Below, one piece after another: positions 37,845-46,700 of a DNA stretch of 64,000 nucleotides (position 1 is the first letter of the stretch; every line of letters starts with the position of its first letter). Made by a program: the position numbers and the translations under genes. A model generated the notes under the pieces. That model worked only from the letters and a program-made list of their open reading frames with translations. It had not been told where the DNA came from and ran no database searches. This stretch comes from Paulinella micropora (lineage: Eukaryota > Cercozoa > Imbricatea > Euglyphida > Paulinellidae): positions 33,501 to 97,500 of the forward strand of contig WBZZ01006245.1 in the NCBI GenBank assembly GCA_019918135.1, in the 5' to 3' direction.

Positions 37845-38585
37845 ATATATATTTTTTGCAAACCTGTTTAAATATCATTAAATCTATTGATTATTGCGTG
37901 TAAAACGTTTGAATTGAGATAAAACATATTAATAATCACTTTTAGTATTAATTTTTTTTTTTACTTGACAGCGGATCAGCCTAGTATATGTACGCTAAAC
38001 CGGCTAAGTAAGCTAAATTTGCATGACGCTAATCATGCAGCGATCGCTAAATACAGTCATCACTGCGTTTAAATAGTTTGAATTTATATAAAACATGCTT
38101 TTAGTACATTATATAAATTTATGAGGAATCACGTTCATATAATAGTATTGTAGTATTAGTACAAGGGAGGGGGGGTGGGGGCGTCATTGCCTGGCAATCC
38201 CAGTAGATGATCTGAGTGCATTTAACTCGCGCTAGTTGGCTTAAAATGGGCATAAAAAACGAACTTACATCAAATACAAAGTAACGTACATTAAATATGA
38301 AGTAAGTTCGTTCTCTACGGCCACAATGAACATGCGATCGCGACAAAATTTGGGGGGACTCAATCCCTGCAGATGATCTGAGTAAAATTAAATTGCGCAG
38401 ATCATTTGCGGGGACGTTTGTTTTTTTTTTGTTTTTTTTTTTGTGTTGTTTTTTGCGGAGGCCTAGGCAGGAGAAACATCATTGAATGGCTAAATTAGGC
38501 AGCGAAAGGGGGGGGGGGGTAAGCGGCAGCCAAGAAGGTAATCCTAAGCTACAACAAACAGCGCACGAAGCACTGCCAGGCGAAT
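37845..38585. other. No gene seen
   Basis: AT-rich sequence with poly-G and poly-T runs (38164, 38420-38450, 38506). No frame or motif that I can support. Confidence 0.4.
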
Positions 38586-39593
38586 TCATTCGCCATTATC
38601 TTCGTCTTCGTCTCCTTCCTCATCGCTTGCATCGCGATCGTCATTTTCAGGTACAGCTCCGCAATCTTCGCAACCGACAAAATACAAACGCTTTCTATTA
38701 CGTACACCGCATATGTCGCATTCCCACTCGCCTGCGCTTGCTTTCTCTTCCTCCTCGCCATCTTCGTCCATCCCTGAATAGTCAACACGCTTACCTCTAG
38801 CCTGTACCTGCCTGCGTTCTTTCGCGACAGTGTCAGTGCCTTCGCCACGCTTGCGACGGGAACCTCACAAACAAGGCACAAACAACCCAAAACAATTTCA
38901 AAGCAGTTGCATCGATGCATACCAATCTTTACCTTCGGAACCGGTTTTGCGCTTCTTGACTGCTGGTGGGCTAGCATCGATATCCTTCTCACCTTTTCCC
39001 CTTCCACGCTTACCTCCCTTGCGGCCCTTAGCCTTTGGCTCATCGTGGCTCGTTGCTTCATCTAGACGCGCTCGCAACTCCGCCACTTTACCTTCTGTGG
39101 GCAAACCCATAGCCTCAAGCAATGTAACGCACTGTGCCTTGGGCACGCTACTATATTTGCCTTTGGCACGCTTCTTCTTAACTCTTTGCTTGGCCTTCAA
39201 ATTGCGAAAGTACTTAATCTTCTCTTCCCTTTCCATCCCTGCTGTTGCATCGGACTGCTCCAACACAAACCCTGACTCCACGCCCGTAACCCCGCCCCTG
39301 CGGTTTGGGCACGTTTTCCCCTTTCCATGGGCAGGCTGCGGTGACTTGGTGGCCTGTGTGCAAAACTCACACCGCAGACCCGCAACATCGTCATGCCGCA
39401 TATCCAGTACCATGCGCTGTGCATCACGCACATCGCTGGTGTAAGCTCCATATGCTACACCCGGCAAACTAAAGACCCTGCCAGCGTCGGTGTCCTGAGA
39501 ATACTTGAAGGAGCGCAACGAGGGAAACTGCCAGCCACTGATTCCGCGAAGCTTGATCTGGTTCTTGTCCGCCCAAGCCATTATTACATCCAT
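38586..39593 (-). CDS. SAP-domain and RanBP2-type zinc finger protein, two exons
   Basis: Minus strand. Exon 1 is 39593-38933, exon 2 is 38863-38586, with a 69-base intron (GTAAAG donor, GTGAG acceptor) that keeps frame. Exon 1 holds CEFC...C, a basic stretch and a SAP motif (VTLLEAMGLPTEGKVAELRA), a DNA-binding helix-extension-helix. A Lys/Arg-rich region with PPAVKKRKTG looks like a nuclear signal. Exon 2 encodes SRRKRGEG, then WECDICG...N...CEDCG...P, a RanBP2-type zinc finger, and an acidic tail. Likely a nuclear chromatin or DNA-binding protein. The start at 39593 may be an internal Met of a longer gene. Confidence 0.65.
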
Positions 39594-39617
39594 CTCATGC
39601 CCATATAAACGAACATT

Positions 39618-39968
39618 TTAATATCCGGCGTTAGAAGCAGACTCCAACCAGTCTGAAACCAGAGAAAACCCGCGGCCTTGCTCAACCTGATCTTTAGTGA
39701 AAACCCTAGTCAGGTTTCTCTTAGCTCCATCACATGGATTCCACGCGTGATTTGGACAGAGCACATGCGCCTCCACATCCACACCATAAAGGCTATGATA
39801 GCACGACTCTGAATAAATAAAGGCTCTACTGGTAAAATCACCGCCGCCATCACCAGTTCGTACGCCAGGACCTGGCAGCGAAGAGAGTTCACCACTCCCC
39901 CCATCCTTCTTGCTGCGGAAGTGATAAGCCCAGGTGTAACGCGTGGTTGCCTCTGAATGCTCGCACAA
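39618..39968 (-). CDS. Possible upstream exon with H-x-C-DG motif
   Basis: 116-residue minus-strand frame just upstream of the SAP gene. The second half (FTSRAFIYSESCYHSLYGVD, then HVLCPNHAWNPCDGAKRN) looks coding. An H...CDG...KR pattern occurs near the end of several transposon-linked eukaryotic proteins, but I cannot name the family. Could be the 3' end of a separate gene or an exon. Confidence 0.4.
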   Translation of the reverse strand: MCEHSEATTRYTWAYHFRSKKDGGSGELSSLPGPGVRTGDGGGDFTSRAFIYSESCYHSLYGVDVEAHVLCPNHAWNPCDGAKRNLTRVFTKDQVEQGRGFSLVSDWLESASNAGY

Positions 39969-40660
39969 CTCAAGTCTGCTGCTTGTTTGCTCTCGCCCGC
40001 CCTGTCTGTGGCCTTGAGTGGCATCTAATAGTCAGATTAGGTGTGAAACAAACTTCCGGTGAGGTTAGTTATGTCAAAGAGCGTCATTCTGATTTATGCT
40101 GTGGCTTCATGCTTATATATTTGCTGTTAGCTTTGTGCAGGCTCGCATTGATGGTTTGGAGGCAGGGAGTGGCCAGTGGGTCATTTATCAAGACTACCTT
40201 GCCTGGTATTCCGAAAATGGTACAAAGATCAACGATCTCCTTTTTACTCTTGTTCAACGCGACTCGCATGGCCAGCTGAAGTATGAATACCTTCATAACT
40301 TCAAAAGCAGCAGTGCTAGGCAGGCAAAAATACAAGCATGAAGCCACAACATAAATCAGAATGACGTTCTTTGACATAACTAACCTCACAGGAAGTTTGT
40401 TCCACACCTAATCCGACTATTAGATGCCACTCAAGGCCACAGACAGGGCGGGCAAGAGCAAACAAGCAGCAGACTTGAGAAAAAGCAGCAGTGCTAGGCA
40501 GGCAAAAATACAAGCATGAAGCCACAGCATAAATCAGAATGACGCTCTTTGACATAACTAACCTCACCGGAAGTTTGTTTTATATTTAATCCGACTATTA
40601 GATGCCACTCAAGGCCATAGACTGGACGGGCGAGCGCAAACAGACAGCAGACTTGAGCAA
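39966..40660. repeat. One inverted and two direct copies of a ~165-bp repeat
   Basis: 39966-40128 recurs inverted at about 40313-40480 and again at 40482-40660. Shared blocks include TGGCATCTAATAGTC and GAGGTTAGTTATGTCAAAGA. The middle (40141-40341) holds a plausible exon. Frames crossing the repeats are similar to each other and not independent genes. Confidence 0.8.
40139..40341 (+). CDS. Possible exon between repeat copies
   Basis: After an acceptor-like GTGCAG, the frame reads ARIDGLEAGSGQWVIYQDYL, then AWYSENGTKINDLLF and LKYEYLHNFKSSS, and stops at 40341. The sequence looks protein-like. Partner exons not found. Confidence 0.35.
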
Positions 40661-40752
40661 AAGTGCCGGCAGGCAGTGGTTCGTGGTACTGACAGAAGAA
40701 GGCATGCCAATATGCAATCATGAATATCATCATAATTATTATCATCAGATAA

Positions 40753-42135
40753 TTACCTACGTTGCGTTTCATACTGTCGGAAATGAATCTCACACTTGTT
40801 CTTGTTCTGCTTGAGTTGGAGAATCTTCTTGGGCTTGCTGGCAGCTCCGGTCTTAGCCTCTTCTCGCTGTAACTCAGCGCACCATTTGTCGTAATTGTCA
40901 TGCCACTTGCACGGTACTGTCTTGGTAATGCACATGAACGAGACTTTCTGATCGGCCAGAATTTCGTTGAAGGTTTTTCGAGTTCGTGGTTGGTAAAAAT
41001 GACGGCATTCCCGGCCACACATACCTCCGCATGTATACGCTGCCGCGTTCGCCGAAACCCACTTCGTCGCCTTCAACTCAACCACAAGGGCCTCTACACT
41101 ACCAGCACTTAGCACCATTTGCTTGAAGATAGTCTTGAAAAGCGTATCTGTGTAGTTATGGTGAAAACTATCTAGGTTACCGTACCAGTAAAGAGTCTCA
41201 CGACCGGACTTATGGCCCATCGCCTCTAGAACTACTTTCTTGGTGATGTTTTTTTCTAAAACTGAAATTCCTTCGCGTTGTTCCTCGGCAGCTCGCTTTT
41301 GATTGAAAACATCTACAGGCACAGCCTCGCCTTTTGCTGCACGCTCCTCTAGCTGCCTTTCTACACGTGCAGCTTTCGCAGCGTACTTGTTGTTGATAGA
41401 AACTCTGAAATCGTTCCACTCTTGAGAAGTCATGAGTCCCCTCATTCTTCCAACCATTTTCTGCTTGTGCGCTGCTCTAGCTGGCATGCTTTCCAAAACA
41501 CTCTTGACAGCGTTAGCGGCTGCAGCCTCTGCCTTGTTGCGGCGCAGAAGTGCGCTGGTTTCAGGAAACATCCTCTCCCTCTCACCTGACATGAGCATTT
41601 CCTGCAACGCTTTGTCATCAGGGTAGTCGTCGGCTACTTTGCGGGCTGTCCGTTGTCTTTCCTGCCATCTTCGGCCTTTTTCTAGTCGCTTTCGATGTCT
41701 AGGGCTGAGCTGAGTCTCGTCCAGACGGGCGCGGCCGCTACCGACACGCGAAACTGAATTTCGTTTGTTGGCTGGCTCGCTTTGATCATCCGAAGAGCTA
41801 GTAAACATGCTAGAAGACCGTTTTTTTGATAGAAAATCATGGTCAGAGGTTTTCTGGCGTTCCTCCTGCTTCCCAGATGGCTGGCCGGAAAGTGAAATCA
41901 CGTTTAGCGAGGAATTGCCGCTACCGACACGCGAAACTGAATTTCGTTTGTTGGCTGGCTCGCTTTGAGCATCCGAAGAGCTAGTAAACAAGCTAGAAGA
42001 CCGTTTCTTGGATAGAAAATCATTATTAGAGATTGTCTGGCGTTCCTCCTGCTTCCCAGCTGCCTGGCCGGAAAGTGAAATCACGTTTAGCGAGGAATTG
42101 CTGGGCAAAGCAGCAGAAAGCAAGGAGCCGTCCAT
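40753..42135 (-). CDS. Nuclear-type protein with Cys/His-rich C-terminus (460 residues)
   Basis: The N-terminal 125 residues contain a tandem duplication of about 59 residues (SSLNVISLSGQ... to ...KRNSVSRVGSG). A basic, Arg-rich helical middle follows, then a core with GHKSGRETLYWYGNLDSFHH and LVVELKATKWVSA, and a Cys/His cluster (CGGMCGRECRHF, CITKTVPCKWH, KCEIHF) that may bind zinc. No known family; the VELKATKW patch is faintly like nuclease folds, which is speculation. Single open frame, so it could be intact. It stands between the repeats at 40.6 kb and the + strand gene at 42.4 kb. Confidence 0.6.
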   Translation of the reverse strand: MDGSLLSAALPSNSSLNVISLSGQAAGKQEERQTISNNDFLSKKRSSSLFTSSSDAQSEPANKRNSVSRVGSGNSSLNVISLSGQPSGKQEERQKTSDHDFLSKKRSSSMFTSSSDDQSEPANKRNSVSRVGSGRARLDETQLSPRHRKRLEKGRRWQERQRTARKVADDYPDDKALQEMLMSGERERMFPETSALLRRNKAEAAAANAVKSVLESMPARAAHKQKMVGRMRGLMTSQEWNDFRVSINNKYAAKAARVERQLEERAAKGEAVPVDVFNQKRAAEEQREGISVLEKNITKKVVLEAMGHKSGRETLYWYGNLDSFHHNYTDTLFKTIFKQMVLSAGSVEALVVELKATKWVSANAAAYTCGGMCGRECRHFYQPRTRKTFNEILADQKVSFMCITKTVPCKWHDNYDKWCAELQREEAKTGAASKPKKILQLKQNKNKCEIHFRQYETQRR

Positions 42136-42362
42136 CTTTGCGTATTACCTCACTCTGACGCTCAGGTTGCGTGTATGCTTTGAGAAGCCAAGACATACCT
42201 CAAATCTAGCACAAATCAACAGTGTTGTGTCACATACAAAGCCATTTTGGAATACCATTGCACTCCGTTGGGAGCGTACACGCAGTGGCACCTTAAAAAA
42301 AACACGAAAACAACAATTAAGTGACATAAATAATAAGTCAAACACTAGTACCTTGCGGTGTC

Positions 42363-42776
42363 TTGCGCCAGAGGCGCAGGCTTTGCTGTTTACCACTAGA
42401 TAAGTCTAAAACAACCAAGAATGACAATGAGAGTCGCACCACGCACGTTAACGATATGGGGAAAATATTTGCATCCACCGGTACAAATAGGCATTTCCCT
42501 CACAATTTTGAAAGTGCTCGCTTGAATCAGTCGGTTGTCGTCCGTAGGATCGCAACGTTGTGGAAGCTTCAAGTAGCAAAAATAAAATTCGAGTTGCCTC
42601 CATCCAAAAGATTCGAGTGGACAAGTCTGATTCGAGTGGACAAGTCTGATGGAGTTGTCAAGGGCTTTCTGCTGGTTAACAGCAGTGACGAGTGGCAACC
42701 GTTTGCGAGCCTGGATATTCCTCCTGATGTGTCGCGGTGCTATTGGAATCTGCCACATAATGAGGATACTTCTTGA
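42363..42776 (+). CDS. Unrecognised exon or short gene
   Basis: The second half (WKLQVAKIKFELPPSKRF, then GVVKGFLLVNSSDEWQPFAS and ending CYWNLPHNEDTS) reads as a folded beta domain. A direct repeat of TTCGAGTGGACAAGTCTGAT (42612-42651) lies inside. Probably the 3' end of a gene preceding the one starting at 42813; the start is uncertain. Confidence 0.45.
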   Translation: MRQRRRLCCLPLDKSKTTKNDNESRTTHVNDMGKIFASTGTNRHFPHNFESARLNQSVVVRRIATLWKLQVAKIKFELPPSKRFEWTSLIRVDKSDGVVKGFLLVNSSDEWQPFASLDIPPDVSRCYWNLPHNEDTS

Positions 42777-42812
42777 GTGACAACTTCGTCTACAAGTACG
42801 TAGAAAGGGCCA

Positions 42813-43281
42813 ATGTCGGAAAAAAATCAGAGATTCGAAAGAAAGGAGGAAGGCCTCTTTAATGCGAGCAAGGAGGCAAGTCAAGAGCAGGGTAGTAGGA
42901 AGAGTGGCAGAAAAAGGCCTGCTCCATCTGCAGTGGTAGCTTGCTTGCTTGCTTGCTTGAATGCTTGCTTGCTTGCTTGCTTGAATGCTTGCTTGCTTGC
43001 TTGCTTGTGTGCTTGCTTGCTTGCTTGCTCTCTTGCTTGCTCTTGCTTGCTTGCTTGCTCTCTTGCTTGTGTTGCTTGTGTTGCTTGCTTGCTTGCTTAT
43101 GTTGCTTGTGTTGCTTGCTTGCTTGCTTGTCTTGCTAGTCTTGCTTGTCTTGCTTGTTTTGCTTGCTTGCTTGCTTGCTTGTCTTGCTTGCTTGCTCTCT
43201 TGCTTGCTCTCTTGCTTGCTCTCTTGCTTGCTCTTGCTTGCTCTTGCTTGCTTGCTTGCTTGCTTGGTTGTGTTGCTTGTG

Positions 43282-43314
<33 letters not shown>

Positions 43315-43726
43315 TTGCTTGTGTTGCTTGCTTGCTTGCTTGCTTGCTTGTCTTGCTTGCTTGCTTGCTTTGCTTGAATGCTTGAATGCTTGCTTGCTTG
43401 CTTGCTCTCTTGCTTGCTTGTGTTGCTTGTGTTGCTTGCTTGTCTTGCTTGTCTTGCTTGTCTTGCTTGTCTTGCTTGCTTGCTTGCTTGTCTTGCTTGT
43501 CTTGCTTGTCTTGCTTGCTTGCTTGCTCTCTTGCTCTCTTGCTTGCTTGCTTGCTTGCGTTGCTTGCTTGCTTGCTTGCTTGTGTTGCTTGTGTTGCTTG
43601 TGTTGCTTGCTTTCTTGCTTTCTTGTTTGCTTGCTTGTTTGTTTGTTTGCTTGCTTGCTTGCTTGTGTTGCTTGTGTTGCTTGCTTGCTTGCTTGTCTTG
43701 CTTGTCTTGCTTGCTTGATTGCTTGA

Positions 43727-43758
<32 letters not shown>

Positions 43759-46700
43759 TTGCTTGCTAGCTTGATTGCTTGCTTACATTTGTTCTGTTTG
43801 TTTCAGGCGGCCAAGAAGGCAACTAAGATTGCCGCTGCCCCTTCCGCTGCTGCCCCTTCTCAAGAGGTAGTCTGATTATTCACTTGTATTGATCTAGTAT
43901 TACATTTGCTCTGTTTTTTTGAGGCTAATCACCCGGATGCCAAATCACATAATAAGAAGAGGAAACCAAATGTGTTGCTCATTCCGCTGCTACCCCTTCT
44001 CAAGAGGTAATCTGATTATTTACTTGCATTGATCTAGTATTACATTTGCTCTGTTCGTGTGAGGCCAATCAGCCGGCTGCCAAGGCACCTAATAAGAAGA
44101 GTGAAACTGTCAAGCCAGCTAACAAGAAGAAACTAACTGCTGGAGGCCGCTTGCTTGCTGCGTCTCAAGCTAAGCTTCAGTCTTCGCAATCTTCCGCTGC
44201 TGCCTCTGCTGCAACGGTATAGTATGAGTCACTTGCATTGCTCAAGTAATACATTTGCTCTGTTTGTTTGAGGCCGCTGGAGCGCTAGCAAGCGGCACTC
44301 AAGAGGGGTCAAGTAGTCTGCTTGCTTACATACAATGAATATATTTTGTTTTTGTGCCTAGTAGCGAATATGCTGCATCACTTCACGTGCATCAGCAGAG
44401 ATCGCCCACGCAACAGAGCAGGCAAGTGCAACAACAGCTGGCATCGCTCGCCAGACTTTGCGAGCATACGAGGAACAGCGTACAAGGCGTGGTACCGGCT
44501 AATGGTGCAGACATTCAGCCAGAGAAGGCAGGCGCCGGCGATGGTGCAGCCAAGCAGCCAGCTGTAGAGAAGGACGGCGCCGGCGATGGTGCAGCGAAGC
44601 AGCCAGCTGTAGAGAAGGACGGCGCCGGCGATGGTGCATGCGCAGCCAAGCAGCCAGCTGTAGAGAAGGACGGCGCCGGCGCCGGCGATGGTGCAGCCAA
44701 GCAGCCAGCTGTAGAGAAGGACGGCGCCAGCGATGGTGCAGCCAAGCGGCCAGCTGTAGAGAAGGACGGCGCCGGCGATGGTGCAGCCAAGCAGCCAGCT
44801 GTAGAGAAGGACGGCGCCGGCGATGGTGCAGCCAAGCAGCCAGCTGTAGAGAAGGACGGCGCCGGCGATGGTGCAGCCAAGCAGCCAGCTGTAGAGAAGG
44901 ACGGCGCTGGCGATGGTGCAGCCAAGCAGCCAGCTGCAGAGAAGAACGACGATCAGCTTCTCTCGGTTTTCTTTGCGACTGTCAGCTTTTCAGGGAAAGA
45001 CACGAAGTGGCCGTCGATTCTAGTGCCACCTTACGATTGCCTTACGTGTAAGTTTCCAAAGGACGCAACTAAAGAAACAAAAGCGCTCATGCAGCAAGGG
45101 TACCTGATTTTTCTTAAAGCTGCCCGTAAATTGCTTGATTGTTTTGTTCAGGATGTTGATTGTGTACCTGCCAACAGTCGACGCAGAGACCCTCTCTTAT
45201 TTTGCTTTGGTCGACTCGATGTTTTGGCCTGATGCCAACACGATGTTTGAGGTAAGCACGCAAATGAATGGGTGATGTTTGCTGGCCTGCTTGATTGTAC
45301 ATGGTTTAGGTCGGTTCGTGGGTGAGCTTATACGGCAGCAACGACGAAAATATCATCATTGTCGGGTAGGCATCATAATTTCTCGCAAGTTTGGCAGCAG
45401 TAATATAATATCATATCTAGTCCCGGCGTCTTGGTGCGTCCAGCGCCCGGCAACATCAACAAGTTCGAGATCACAGGCGCTTCACTTCTAATCGCCAGGG
45501 AAGTGGATGGTAAAGGCCGGGAAGTGAATGGGAGTGTCAAGCGTCGCTTTAAGCTGCAGTTTGTTGACTTTTTGTTTGTCAACAAGGTGGAGACAGAGAA
45601 GCTCAGGGCAGACATGGTAACGGGGGCAAAGCAGTGCATAATGCAGCAGTACATTGCTCCTTTGGTGTTGGGTCACCGGCCCCGGCTGCCCAAGTATCCC
45701 TATTGGGAGAAAAATCATGACATTCCGTGTATTAAGCAATATGTCATCGCGGACGAGCGCGGCAATTCCTCTGTGTCAACGTTCCCTTGGCTCCGTCGGG
45801 CGTGATGATGATACCTCGGAGTGCATGAGGTAATAACTAATACCTTATTTTTATTTGGAACATCATTAATGATTCATTGTTGTATAGTTTGAACGGCAGC
45901 CACCGGTTAGACTTTGACTCCGATGCCGCTTATGAGCATTATGATTGGCGGTCAGCTTGATATCATTTAATGTTGCCATGCGCAATTAGTTCCACGTGCA
46001 CGTACATGCATGGGTTATGCATTGTCTTGCAAGGCGTATCAAAGCGGATGAAGATGGGCTCGACGCGGACGACTTGTACACTCCTGAAGCCACTGCTGAG
46101 GCGGACGAGACTACTAGTTCCGAAAATAGTGAGTCAGAAGAAGAGGAGGCGGACGAGAGACCTGATACTTCTGGTACTAGTACTTGTACCCCAGTGAAGC
46201 CTGAGCACCAACCTACAAGGTTCTTCATTTATTTTACAAACGTGCTTGCAGTCATATGTATGTTTGCAGCATGCTGTTACCCCATCATCGTCCGACGCGG
46301 CGGCCTCTGCTGCTCGTAAGGCTGGAGCGGCTCCCACCTGCCAAAAAAAAATGGAAGCAGCCGATGCAAGGTCCCTCATTCATTGTAGTCTCTTTTTGTG
46401 CTTGCAGTCATACGTTCCTGTTTGCTGCAGCAGGAACACGCCGCCAGCACCAACCGACCCGGCGGCCGATGCTGTTAGTAAGGCTGGCGCAGCGACTCCC
46501 ACCGGCCAAAAGACAAAATTGGCAGCCGCTGACGCAAGGTCCCTCATTGATTGTAGTATCTTTTTGCGCTTGCAGTCATACGTTCCTGTTTGCTACAGCA
46601 GGAACACGCCGCCAGCAACGACCGACACGGCGGCCGATGCCGCTAGCATCCTTCTCAGCTTTTCTCGTAAGACTGATGCCGCTACTGGTGCAGCGACTCC

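Noticed and set aside
42941-43875. Several long Leu/Cys/Ala-rich reading frames
   Set aside because: They are translations of the CTTG microsatellite, open in every phase because the repeat has no stop codons.
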